A DNA stretch of 64,000 bases from Tropicimonas sp. IMCC6043 (GTDB lineage: Bacteria > Pseudomonadota > Alphaproteobacteria > Rhodobacterales > Rhodobacteraceae): NCBI RefSeq assembly GCF_004146235.1, contig NZ_SELO01000010.1, positions 1 through 64,000 of the forward strand, read 5' to 3'. Position 1 is the stretch's first letter, and every line of letters begins with the position of its first letter. The position numbers were made by a program, and so were the translations under genes. Of the stretch, positions 8,623 to 18,100 are shown in pieces. Below the pieces are notes generated by a model. That model made no database searches. It saw only the letters and a list, made by a program, of their open reading frames with translations, and was not told where the DNA came from.

Positions 8623-9981
8623 TCAGGCCCGGCGCACCGGCGTCTTCAGGGTCACCAGTTCCTCCGACATGGTCGGGTGAACGGCAACGGTTCGGTCGAA
8701 ATCTTCCTTGGTGGCGCCCATCTTGACCGCGACTCCGGCGAGTTGGATCATCTCGCCCGCGTGGTCGGCCACGATATGGACGCCGAGCACCTTGCGGGTC
8801 TCCGCGCAGACGATCAGCTTCATCAGCACCCGGTCCTCGCGCGCGATGAAGCTCTTGTGCATGGGCCGGAAGGCGGTGGAATAGACCTCGATCGGCCCTT
8901 TTTCCCGTGCCTCCTCCTCCGATAGCCCGACGGCGCCGTATTCCGGCTGGGTGAAGACGGCCGACGGGATCAGCTCGTGGTCGACCGGCGTCGGGTTGCC
9001 CTTGAACACCGTCTCGACGAAGGCCATGCCCTCGCGGATCGCAACCGGCGTCAGTTGCACCCGGTTCGTCACGTCGCCAATGGCGTAGATCGAGGGCACC
9101 GCGGTCTGGCTGTACTCGTCCACCACGATCTCGCCGCGCCGGCCGATCTCGACACCCAGTTCCTCGAGCCCCAGCCCGCGGCTGTTTGGCGTCCGGCCGG
9201 TGGCGAACAGAACCTGGTCATAGACATGGGTCTCGCCGGTGGTCGCCGTCACCTCGATACCCTTCGCGCCCTTGTGCATCCGCAGGATATTGGTGCCGCA
9301 ATGGATCGCGATGCCGTGGCGTTCCATATGCTCGGCGATATGGCCGCGCGCCTCTCCGTCGAAGCCGCGCAGGATCTGCGCGCCGCGATAGAACTGCGTG
9401 ACCTTTGTCCCCAGCCCGTTGAAGATACAGGCCATTTCGCAGGCGATATAGCCGCCGCCGACGACCAGCAGGCGCTCAGGAAGTGCCTCAAGGTGGAAGA
9501 CCTCGTTTGAGGTGATCCCAAGCTCCTCGTTTTCCAGACCGGGCATCAATGGCCATCCACCGGTGGCGATGAGGATATGCTTGGCGGTTTTCTCGATGCC
9601 GTCGGCGAGGCGCACGGTATGCGCGTCGACCAGCGTCGCCCGTTGGGGGAAGACCTCCACGCCCGAGCCCAGGAGCAACTTGTTGTAGACGCCCTCCAGC
9701 CGGTCGAGCTCGCCCTCGAGCTTGGTGCGGAACCGCGTCCAGTCGAAGCCGCCGATCGTCACGTCCCAGCCGTAATCGATCGCCTCGTGCATGCCCTCGG
9801 CATATTCGGAGGCGAACACCATGAGCTTCTTCGGCACGCAGCCCCGGATGACGCAGGTGCCCCCCATCCGGCTCTCCTCGCCGAGGCCGACCCTCGCACC
9901 GGTCTCGCCCGCCGCCACCCGCGCCGCGCGCACGCCGCCCGAGCCGCCGCCGATCACGAAGAGGTCGAAGTCGAAGTCCAT
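8623..9981 (-). CDS. gor: Glutathione-disulfide reductase
   Basis: A 452-residue flavoprotein. The FAD motif GGGSGG is at residues 11-16, the redox-active pair CVIRGC at Cys43/Cys48, an NADPH-binding GGGYIACEMA near the middle, a second FAD motif ATGRTPN...AIGDVTNR, and the dimer-interface HPTMSEEL with the active-site His near the C-terminus. It reduces glutathione disulfide with NADPH in the cytosol. It lies upstream of hflK on the same strand, with 87 bp between. The 190 bp separating it from rpiA hold nothing I recognise. Confidence 0.95.
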   Translation of the reverse strand: MDFDFDLFVIGGGSGGVRAARVAAGETGARVGLGEESRMGGTCVIRGCVPKKLMVFASEYAEGMHEAIDYGWDVTIGGFDWTRFRTKLEGELDRLEGVYNKLLLGSGVEVFPQRATLVDAHTVRLADGIEKTAKHILIATGGWPLMPGLENEELGITSNEVFHLEALPERLLVVGGGYIACEMACIFNGLGTKVTQFYRGAQILRGFDGEARGHIAEHMERHGIAIHCGTNILRMHKGAKGIEVTATTGETHVYDQVLFATGRTPNSRGLGLEELGVEIGRRGEIVVDEYSQTAVPSIYAIGDVTNRVQLTPVAIREGMAFVETVFKGNPTPVDHELIPSAVFTQPEYGAVGLSEEEAREKGPIEVYSTAFRPMHKSFIAREDRVLMKLIVCAETRKVLGVHIVADHAGEMIQLAGVAVKMGATKEDFDRTVAVHPTMSEELVTLKTPVRRA

Positions 9982-10171
9982 GAGCCTGCTCTCGATTGCC
10001 GCTGAGACGTCCTACCGCGCCTTGCCGGGCAGGGCCAGCCCGGAGATCGCGGGGAACCCGCCCTCACGACGATGCGGTAACGGCCGGAAGGGATATCCGG
10101 TCTCCCTCGCGCGATTCGGGGCATCGGCATGTGTCTCGTCCCGGGACCTCGGTGCGGCTTGGCAACGCGCC

Positions 10172-10957
10172 TCAGGTGTCGTCGGCGAAGATGTTGTCGC
10201 TCTCGAGAATGTCGATCTGGCTGGCCGAGACCGACCCCGCATTGATGTCGCGCACCTCAACCGTGCCATCGCCATGGCCGATCACCACCACGTCGCAGAT
10301 GTCGATGAAGAGCCCGTTCTCGACGATGCCCGGGATCTGGTTCAGCACGAGGCTGAGCTGGCGCGGGTTGCCGATCCGGTGCAGGTGCAGGTCGAGGATG
10401 TAATTGCCCTCGTCGGTGACGTAGGGCGCATCGTCATTCATCCGAAGCGTGGCCTCGCGGCCGAGCACGTCCATGTTGACCAGTGTCTCTTCGACCAGCG
10501 CCTTGGTGGTCTGCCAGCCGAAGGGCACGGTTTCGAGCGGCAGCGGAAAGGCCCCGAGCGTCTTCACCTCCTTGGCGACATCGGCGATCACTACCATCCG
10601 GTCCGACGCCGTGGCGACGATCTTCTCCTGCAGCGAGGCGCCACCGCCTCCCTTGATGAGGTTCAGGTTCGCGTCGAACTCGTCGGCGCCGTCGATGGTG
10701 ATGTCGAGCCACTTCACGTCGTCGAGCGTGGCGACGCGGATACCGAGCGAGCGCGCCAGGTCCGCCGTCCGCGCCGAGGTTGGCACGCCGACGATGTCGA
10801 GCCCCTCGTTCTGCACCCGCTCGCCGAGCCCGCGCACCATCCAGGCCGCTGTCGACCCGGTGCCGAGGCCGACACGCATGCCACTCTCCACGAAATCGCA
10901 GGAGCGGCGGGCGGCGACGAACTTGGCGCGGTCGATGGGCGAGAGATCTTGGGACAT
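10172..10957 (-). CDS. rpiA: Ribose-5-phosphate isomerase A
   Basis: A 261-residue enzyme interconverting ribose-5-phosphate and ribulose-5-phosphate in the pentose phosphate pathway. Visible family motifs are the phosphate loop GLGTGSTA (residues 29-36), DGADEFD (catalytic acidic residues) and KGGGGASLQEKI. The start at 10957 (MSQDLSPIDRAK) is preferred to an ATG 39 bases upstream because homologues begin near here. The C-terminal LESDNIFADDT is acidic. It follows the marR-type gene by 72 bp on the same strand. Confidence 0.94.
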   Translation of the reverse strand: MSQDLSPIDRAKFVAARRSCDFVESGMRVGLGTGSTAAWMVRGLGERVQNEGLDIVGVPTSARTADLARSLGIRVATLDDVKWLDITIDGADEFDANLNLIKGGGGASLQEKIVATASDRMVVIADVAKEVKTLGAFPLPLETVPFGWQTTKALVEETLVNMDVLGREATLRMNDDAPYVTDEGNYILDLHLHRIGNPRQLSLVLNQIPGIVENGLFIDICDVVVIGHGDGTVEVRDINAGSVSASQIDILESDNIFADDT

Positions 10958-11029
10958 GGCAGCGGACTCCGGAATGTTTGACGCCTTATAGGGCATGGGC
11001 CCGGGTGCCGCGAGGGGCTTTCGCCGCGC

Positions 11030-11467
11030 TCAGCTGCGCCGCGTCAGCGCGGCGATGACCTGTCTCATCTCGGCCAGGAACCCCGCCTGTGCCTCCGGCG
11101 CGAGCCCCGCCAGCGCCTCCCGGTTGATCCGCCGCGCCGCATCCAGTGCCGGGGCGCGCAGCGTCTGTGCCCGATCGGTGGTCCAGACCAGCCGCGCACG
11201 GGCGTCCTCGGCATGCGCCCTGCGCGCGACCAACCCGTCGCGCTCCATCCGCGACAACGTGTTGGCCATGGTTGCCTGTTCGACCGCGAGCCGCTGGCTC
11301 AGCGCCGCCTGGGTCTGGCCATCCGTCTCCCAGAGTTCGACCAGAACCATGAACTGCGCCGGTGCGAGCCCGAGCGGCTTCAGTTCCGTCTGCAGGGCCC
11401 GGGCAAAGAGCCGGGCCATGTGATTGGCGAGAAATCCCGCGGAGTCCTGCGCGAATGGTGCGGTCAT
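11030..11467 (-). CDS. MarR-family transcriptional regulator
   Basis: A 145-residue regulator starting at MTAPFAQDSAG. The winged helix contains LAPAQFMVLVELWETDGQTQAALSQRL, then the recognition region TMANTLSRMERDGLV and the wing RAHAEDARARLVWTT. Long helices at both ends make the dimer interface. It is divergent from the membrane-protein gene at 11542, and the 74-bp gap holds two palindromes typical of MarR operators, so autoregulation and control of its neighbour are likely. The ligand is unknown. Confidence 0.88.
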   Translation of the reverse strand: MTAPFAQDSAGFLANHMARLFARALQTELKPLGLAPAQFMVLVELWETDGQTQAALSQRLAVEQATMANTLSRMERDGLVARRAHAEDARARLVWTTDRAQTLRAPALDAARRINREALAGLAPEAQAGFLAEMRQVIAALTRRS

Positions 11468-11483
11468 TGTTGGACCTTGCACA

Positions 11484-11526
11484 TTGCATAGCATGCAATG
11501 CAAATCTATTTTAGTTAGCATGCTAA
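11484..11526. promoter_or_regulatory. Two palindromic operator candidates between marR-type gene and membrane protein
   Basis: TTGCATAGCATGCAA (11484-11498) has perfect 6-base arms around AGC. TTAGCATGCTAA (11515-11526) is a perfect 12-base palindrome. Both share the GCATGC core, and their centres are about 30 bp (roughly three helical turns) apart in the divergent gap. This is the usual look of a MarR operator; binding is inferred. Confidence 0.6.
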
Positions 11527-11541
11527 GCAATGGAGTGCATA

Positions 11542-12033
11542 ATGATCCCGACCCTTCGCCTTCACCTCGTCAGCGGCGGCCTCGCCCTCGCGACCATCGC
11601 CACGTTCTGGACTTCCACGGTTCTGACGGAGCTCTTCCGATCCGCCGCGGCCGTCGCCACCGTCAAGTCAGCGATCCTGTGGGGTTTCGCCCTGCTCATT
11701 CCCGCGCTCGCAACCGCCGGGATCACCGGCAACCGCCTCGCCCGAGGCCGTTCCGGCGGGTTGGTCACGGCCAAGCGGCGGCGCATGGCGATCGCTGCAC
11801 TGAACGGGCTGCTGATCCTCGTCCCCGCTGCCATCCTGCTGGCGCGCTGGTCGGCGGCGGCGCAGTTCGACGCCACTTTCGCGCTCGTTCAGGCGGTGGA
11901 ACTCGCCGCCAGTGCGGCCAATGTCACGCTCCTTGCCCTGAATCTCCGCGATGGGCGGAAAATGAGCCGTGCTCGACGCCGTGTCCGCGAAAAACCGGCT
12001 TTCGACAGGAAAGGGTCGCAATCGGCGCTGTGA
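11542..12033 (+). CDS. Four-helix membrane protein of unknown function, MarR-linked
   Basis: A 163-residue hydrophobic protein with four predicted transmembrane helices: VSGGLALATIATFWTSTVL, SAILWGFALLIPALATAGI, IAALNGLLILVPAAILLA and a last one around ALVQAVELAASAANVTLLAL. A GGAG six bases before the ATG at 11542 decides the start over an ATG at 11530. I do not recognise a named family with confidence. Its divergent placement and shared palindromes suggest control by the MarR regulator, perhaps in response to a toxic small molecule. Confidence 0.7.
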   Translation: MIPTLRLHLVSGGLALATIATFWTSTVLTELFRSAAAVATVKSAILWGFALLIPALATAGITGNRLARGRSGGLVTAKRRRMAIAALNGLLILVPAAILLARWSAAAQFDATFALVQAVELAASAANVTLLALNLRDGRKMSRARRRVREKPAFDRKGSQSAL

Positions 12034-12079
12034 TGCGCGGCCGCGCCGCGCTATCTCGGTGGTGCAGCAAGGGACCCAC

Positions 12080-13453
12080 ATGTTTCTCAGCGTCTTCGAC
12101 ATCTTCAAGGTTGGTATCGGACCATCCTCTTCGCACACGATGGGGCCGATGGTGGCGGCGGGCCGTTTTCTCGACCAACTCCGCGCCTCGCCCTTCCACG
12201 CCCGCGGCCTGCGCGCTTCGCTGCACGGCTCGCTGGCCTTTACAGGCGTGGGTCATGCGACCGACCGCGCGGTGATCCTCGGCCTCGCGGGCTTCTCTGC
12301 CGCGGAATACGACGCCGCGAAAGCCGAGGAGGCGCTGGCCCGGATCCGGGAGCGCCGGCAGGTCGCGCCTGAGGGCCTCGACCCGCTGGCCTTCGATCCC
12401 GAGACGGACCTCATCTTCGACTATGGCCCGTCGCTGCCCGGCCACGCCAACGGGCTCAGGCTCATGGCGACAGATGCGCAGGGCGACGTGCTGCTGCAAG
12501 AGACATACTATTCCATCGGCGGCGGGTTCGTGGTCACCGAGGAGGAGCTTGGCCGCGATGTCGCGCCGGCGGACGCGGTCGAGGTACCCTTCCCGTTCCG
12601 CAACGCCGCGCAGATGCTGGAAATGGCCGAACGCTCCGGCAAGAGCATCGCCGCGATGAAACGCGCGAACGAGATCGCCCATCATGGGGCCGGCGGGCTC
12701 GACCAGGGCATCTTGCGGCTCTGGCAGGTGATGTCGGACTGCATCGACCGCGGGCTATCGACCCCGGGCATCCTGCCCGGCGGGCTGGAGGTCCGCCGCC
12801 GCGCGCCCGTGCTCCTTGCCGGGCTCGAGGCCGAGCGCGGGCTGAACCTCGCCCCGCCGCATTCGGTGAACGACTGGATCAGCACCTATGCAATGGCCGT
12901 CAACGAGGAGAACGCCGCCGGCGGGCAGGTGGTCACCGCGCCCACCAACGGCGCCGCGGGCGTGGTGCCGGCGGTGATCCGTTACTGGCTGAACCATGTG
13001 CCGGGCGCCACCGCCGCGCGCCTGCCGGAATTCTTCCTGACCGCCGCGGCGATCGGCGGGCTGGTCAAGGCCAATGCCTCGATTTCGGGCGCAGAAGCCG
13101 GATGCCAGGCCGAGGTCGGCAGCGCATCGGCGATGGCTGCGGCGGGGCTTGCCGCGGTGATGGGCGCAACGCCCGAGCAGGTCGAGAATGCCGCCGAGAT
13201 TGCCCTCGAGCACCATCTCGGCATGACCTGCGACCCGGTGAAGGGCCTGGTGCAGGTGCCCTGTATCGAGCGCAACGGGCTCGGCGCGATCAAGGCGGTG
13301 AGCGCAGCCTCGCTCTCCCTACGCGGCGACGGGCGCCACCTCGTGCCGCTCGACGCCTGTATCGAGGCGATGCGGCAGACCGGCCGCGACATGTCTGACA
13401 AATACAAGGAAACATCCCTCGGCGGCTTGGCGGTCAACTTGCCGAACTGCTGA
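12080..13453 (+). CDS. sdaA: L-serine ammonia-lyase, iron-sulfur-dependent, single chain
   Basis: A 457-residue enzyme deaminating L-serine to pyruvate. The N-terminal beta domain begins [24 protein letters not shown], and the alpha domain contains [13 protein letters not shown] and a cluster-binding Cys in [21 protein letters not shown] and VPCIERN. This is the fused SdaA-type architecture. AAGGGA upstream of the ATG at 12080 supports that start. It lies downstream of the membrane protein in the same direction with a 46-bp gap, but no functional link is evident. Confidence 0.95.
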   Translation: MFLSVFDIFKVGIGPSSSHTMGPMVAAGRFLDQLRASPFHARGLRASLHGSLAFTGVGHATDRAVILGLAGFSAAEYDAAKAEEALARIRERRQVAPEGLDPLAFDPETDLIFDYGPSLPGHANGLRLMATDAQGDVLLQETYYSIGGGFVVTEEELGRDVAPADAVEVPFPFRNAAQMLEMAERSGKSIAAMKRANEIAHHGAGGLDQGILRLWQVMSDCIDRGLSTPGILPGGLEVRRRAPVLLAGLEAERGLNLAPPHSVNDWISTYAMAVNEENAAGGQVVTAPTNGAAGVVPAVIRYWLNHVPGATAARLPEFFLTAAAIGGLVKANASISGAEAGCQAEVGSASAMAAAGLAAVMGATPEQVENAAEIALEHHLGMTCDPVKGLVQVPCIERNGLGAIKAVSAASLSLRGDGRHLVPLDACIEAMRQTGRDMSDKYKETSLGGLAVNLPNC

Positions 13454-13495
13454 AACTGCTTTCCATTTTGCCGCGTCGCCCATAGCGTCGCCGCG

Positions 13496-14431
13496 ATGGA
13501 CCGCGACAAGCCTCTCCTCGGTATCGCCTTCATGCTGGGCTTCTGCATCCTGGCGCCGCTCGGCGACGCCATGGCAAAGCTGATCGGCCACGCAGTTCCG
13601 CTCGGCCAGGTGATCCTCGTCCGATTTGCGGTTCAGGCGCTGATCGTCTGGCCCATCCTGCGCCGCAGTGGCCAGACGCTGCGGATCCGCGGTCACCTGC
13701 TGGGCTGGGTGGTCCTCCGCACGCTATTGGTCATCGGCGGCATCGGCACCATGGTGTTGTCCCTCCGTTACCTCCCGCTGGCGGACGCAATCGCGATCGC
13801 CTATGTCATGCCCTTCCTGCTGCTGCTCCTGGGGCGCGTCTTCCTCGACGAGGAGGTCGGTTGGCGGCGGCTCGCGGCCTGCATCGTGGGTTTTTGCGGC
13901 ACACTCCTCGTCATGAAGCCCTCCTTCGCGGAGGTCGGCTGGGTCGCGGCGCTGCCGCTTGTCGTGGCGCTCGACTTCGCCCTCTACATGCTGGTCACCC
14001 GCCGGATCAGCCGCGCGATCGACCCGATTCCGCTGCAGGCGGCCACCGGCATTCTCGGCACGCTGATGCTCTTCCCGGTGATCGTTCTGGCTGACGGTCG
14101 CGGCTGGCCCGAGCTCGACCCGGTCACCCCGGACCTGCGCGAGACAGTGCTGCTTGGCCTGCTTGGCCTCCTCGGCAGCGCCTCGCACATGTTGATGACG
14201 TGGTCGCTCCGCTTCGCTCCGGCCTCGACCGTGGCGCCGATGCAGTATCTCGAGATCCCCTTCGCCGCGCTCTTCGGCTGGCTGATCTTCGCCCAGTTCC
14301 CTGACGGGCTGGCACTCGCGGGCATCGCCATCGTGATGGGCGCGGGGCTCTATGTCATCCTGCGGGAACGAACGGTTCTGCGCGCGCAAGCCCGGCAACC
14401 GCTGCCGCAAGGGCCGCCCTCGGCAGAATAA
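13496..14431 (+). CDS. DMT-superfamily (EamA) transporter
   Basis: A 311-residue protein with about ten transmembrane helices arranged as two EamA halves: the first starts GIAFMLGFCILAPLGDAMAKL, the second VGWVAALPLVVALDFALYML. The family exports metabolites or amino acids; the substrate is not readable. Its 3' end overlaps the convergent thiamine pyrophosphokinase gene by 77 bp, so each C-terminus is antisense to the other. Confidence 0.85.
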   Translation: MDRDKPLLGIAFMLGFCILAPLGDAMAKLIGHAVPLGQVILVRFAVQALIVWPILRRSGQTLRIRGHLLGWVVLRTLLVIGGIGTMVLSLRYLPLADAIAIAYVMPFLLLLLGRVFLDEEVGWRRLAACIVGFCGTLLVMKPSFAEVGWVAALPLVVALDFALYMLVTRRISRAIDPIPLQAATGILGTLMLFPVIVLADGRGWPELDPVTPDLRETVLLGLLGLLGSASHMLMTWSLRFAPASTVAPMQYLEIPFAALFGWLIFAQFPDGLALAGIAIVMGAGLYVILRERTVLRAQARQPLPQGPPSAE

Positions 14432-15050
14432 CGAGCATGCCGGGCGCCGGAAACTCGAGCGCGACCGGCCCTGCCGGCGCTTCCTCCACCCGGTTCGAGG
14501 TGCCGATCCCCGCGCCGGGCGCCATGTCCAGCCCCTCGATCGGCCAGTGCAGCCCCTGTGAGCGCCCGGAAATCGGCGCCATCGGAAACAGCGACACCCG
14601 GCTGCCCGGATCGAGGTCGAGCCGGATCTGCGCCGGCGCGGCAAAGACGACGTCATGTGTCCCGATCAGGATGCAACGCCGCTCCGCCCGCCGCACCAGC
14701 ACATTGAGATTGGCAAGCTGGTGGTCGATCCTCCGGCCGAGGAATCCGACACCAAGGACCAGTGGTGCCGCGACCGAGCGCAACGCCTTGTCGAAATCGG
14801 TGCTGTCCTGCTCCGGGATCTCGTGCAGGCGATCCGCCGGGATCGCCGTGCGCGCGCCTTCGGGAAGCGAATCCATGTCCCCGATAACCGCGCGCGGCGT
14901 GACGCCCGCGGCCAGCGCCGTCTCGGCCCCGCCATCCACCGCAACGAGGCAGGGCGCGAGTGCGAGTGCCTCGTTCAGGTCCTCCGTCGCGGCATCTCCC
15001 CCGCCAAGCAGGGTAATCCCACGAGAATCCCGGAAAATATGGTCATCCAT
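14355..15050 (-). CDS. Thiamine pyrophosphokinase
   Basis: A 231-residue enzyme converting thiamine to thiamine diphosphate. The catalytic domain shows VAVDGGAETAL, VIGDMDSLPE (metal-binding Asp) and QDSTDFDKAL, followed by a GFLGRRIDHQLANLNVL nucleotide-contact motif. A C-terminal thiamine-binding region (SLFPMAPISG...GLHWPIEGLDM, ...GTSNRV) completes the fold. I place the start at MDDHIF (15050) with GAGG upstream. It is divergent from the giant acidic-protein gene (140 bp gap) and its 3' end overlaps the DMT transporter gene. Confidence 0.92.
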   Translation of the reverse strand: MDDHIFRDSRGITLLGGGDAATEDLNEALALAPCLVAVDGGAETALAAGVTPRAVIGDMDSLPEGARTAIPADRLHEIPEQDSTDFDKALRSVAAPLVLGVGFLGRRIDHQLANLNVLVRRAERRCILIGTHDVVFAAPAQIRLDLDPGSRVSLFPMAPISGRSQGLHWPIEGLDMAPGAGIGTSNRVEEAPAGPVALEFPAPGMLVILPRAALAAAVAGLARAEPFVPAG

Positions 15051-15190
15051 GCGTGATTTGCCTCGAATTCCCCGCGAAGGCCATATTCTCGCCCGGAAAT
15101 GATCCTCTTGATTTCCTGTAGTCGTTCCCATTCCGGAACCAATACGTGGTAGACCGGGGAGGCTGGTAGAGGAAGAAAGCGAGCAAAGCG

Positions 15191-18100
15191 ATGGTAGGCT
15201 CCAACAAGATTCTGACCGTGTCCTATGGCACCTTTTCGTGCACCCTGGAAGGTTTCGACGATTCCTTCGGCACGATGAAGGCCATCGCGGAGTATTTTCG
15301 CAACCTCGCAGCCGAAGATCGCTACTTCGGAGCCGAACCGCCGACGCCAGATGCCGAAATGCTCCAGCGGATCGTGGAGAAGGAAATCCAGCGCCGCGTC
15401 GAGGCGCGGGTCAGCGAACGGGGAATCACCCTGAAAGCCGGCGACCGCGTCGCGCCCGAGATGGCGGCCGCGGCTCCGGACCTCGAGGAAACACAGACCG
15501 ACCAGCCCGGCGAAGTGGAAGCGGCCCCGGCAGAAGCAGAGATGCCGGTCCCTGAGGCTGCGGCCGAAGACATCGTCGCGACCCGTGCTGACGAGGCGCC
15601 GAGCGAAAGCATCGCCGCCAAGCTCGCGCGGATCCGTGCGGTTGTCTCGAAGTCGCTCGAGGAGAAGGAAAAGGAGCGGCTCCGCAAGGCGCAATCCCAG
15701 GTCACGCCCGACGAAACGACGGATGACGACCAGGTGCCCGAGGCTGCCGCGGAACCGACGCTCGTGCCCCAGCCCGTCGCGGCCTGGGAAGAGGCAGAAG
15801 CGCCCGCCCCGGACATGGACATGCCGACCGAGGAAGCTGCCGAAGCAACGGATGCCGCACAGGATACCGTCTCGCAGGACGACGCGGCCGAAACTCTCCC
15901 GATGGAGGAGCCGGACACCGCGCCCGTCGAGACGGCCGAAACGCCGGAAACCCTGTCCGAGGACAGCGATGAGTCGGCCCAGGAAGACCGGACGGCTGCC
16001 TTCATGCCGACGCCGGACGTTTCCGACGTCGCGCCCTTCGAAGAGGCTGAGCTGTCGGACGACCTCACTGAGACCGCCGACGAGCCGGCGCAGGACGCTG
16101 CCTACATGGATGCGCCGGACGTCACCGAGCCTGAGTCCTTCGAGGCCGCCGAACCTTCGGAAGACCTGTCCGAGGCCAGCATCGAGCCGACGTGGGACGA
16201 GCACGTCGCAGCAGAGATGCCGACGCCCGAAGTCGCCGACACCACTCTTTCCGAAACGGCCGAACTGTCGGACGACATGTCCGACGCTGGCATCGAGACA
16301 GCACAGGAGGAGTTGACGGACGCCTCCATGGATGCGTCGGAAGACACCGCGCCGTTCGCAGCGGCCGAACTGCCGAACGACATGTCCGAAGCAAGCACCG
16401 AATCGACCTGGGAAGGACAGGCGGCTGCCTTCACGCCGACACCGGACGTTACCGACGCCGCCCCCCTCGAGACGCCCGGACTTTCGGACGAAGGTCTCGA
16501 GACCGCCGACGAAATACCGCCAGAAGATCAGTCGGTTGCCTTCATTCCGACGCCGGAAATCGCCGCCGCCGCACCCTTCGAGGCTGCAGAGCCATCGGAG
16601 GACCTGTCGGAGGGCAGCTACGAGACGGCTCAGGACGAAGAGACGGCCACCTCCACGGATGCGATGGACGCCACTGAAACTGAGCCCTTCGAGACTGCCG
16701 AACAGTCGGACGACCTGCCCGAAGCGAGCATTGAGCCGACCTGGGGCGAGCAGACGGCTGCCTCCACGGAGACGCCGGACGTCACCGATACCGCGCCTTT
16801 CGAGACGGCTGACCTGTCGGACGACATGGCTGAGGCCAGCATCGAACCGACGTGGGAAGACCAGATGGCCGCCTTCACGCCGCCGCCTGAAGACACCGCC
16901 ATTGCGCCCTTCGAGACTGCCGACCTGTCGGCGGAAAGCATCGAAACGGCTCAGGAAGAGCAGACGGATGCTTTCATGCCGATGTCGGAAATCACCGATA
17001 CTGCGCTCTTCGAAAGCACAGACCTGCCGGAAGATCATACCGAGGAGAGTTCCGAGACGGCTCAGGACGAGCAGGCGGCCATCTCCACGGAAGCGCCGGA
17101 AGTCACCGACGCCGCGACCTACGAGACCGCGGACATGTCGGGTGACATGCCTGAAGCCCGCACTGAATGGACCTGGAACGAGCCGACGGCTGCCTTCATG
17201 CCGACGCCGGACGTCACCGACAGCGCGCCGTTCGAAGCGGCCGAACGGTCGGACGAGCTGTCCGAGGCTGCTATCGAATCTGCGCGGGAAGACCTCACGG
17301 ACGCCTCGATGGAGACGCCGGAAGACACTGTCACAGAGTTCTTCGAGAGTGCCGAGTTGTCGGACGATCTCTCCGAAGCCAGCACAGAACCGAGCTGGGA
17401 AGAGCAGACGACTGCCCTTACGCCGACACTGGACGTCACCGATACCGAGACAACCGGCCTGTCGGACGACATTACCGAAGCCGGCCCCGAGTCGTCCTGG
17501 GAAGAACAGACGGCTGCTTCCATTGAGACGCCGGACGTCACCGACGAAGCGCCCCCCCTGGAGACGACCGGGCTGTCGGACGATCTCGCCGAGGCCAGCA
17601 TCGAACCGACTTGGGAAGAGCAGGTCGCTTCCGACATTCCGACGCCGGAACTCACCGACACTGCGCCCTTCGAAGCGGCTGAACTGTCGGACGAGTTGTC
17701 CGACTCCACCGACGAGCCGGCACAGGACGAGCAGGCGGCGGCCTATATGGAAACGCCGTTGGATATCGACGCCGAGTCGTTCCAGGTGACCGAAATCGCG
17801 GACGACCTGCCCGAAAGCGCCTATGAGCGTCTCATGGAAGAGGACGCCCCGGCAGAGATGCTGGCGCAGGAGCCCGAGGACACCGAGCCGTTCGAAGCGG
17901 CCGACCTGACGGAGGAGCTGTCCGAGGCCACCCCCGAGGTAGCGCAGGCCGTGCCGGCCGCCGAACTGCCGCAGGACATGCAGCCCTTCGTGCTGACAGA
18001 GGCTCTCCCCGAAGACACGCAGGGTTCGGAAGAGGCCGAAATCACGCGGTCCGAAGCGGCGGGACCGCAGGCGGACGAGACGGCTTCCGAGGCGGAGACG

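Noticed and set aside
9982-10171. Small minus-strand gene between rpiA and gor
   Set aside because: Frames there overlap rpiA or lack a start with ribosome-binding sequence, and none resembles a protein family.
16010-17971. CRISPR-like tandem repetition
   Set aside because: Units are about 111 bp, in frame, diverged throughout and lack constant repeats with unique spacers. They are coding repeats.
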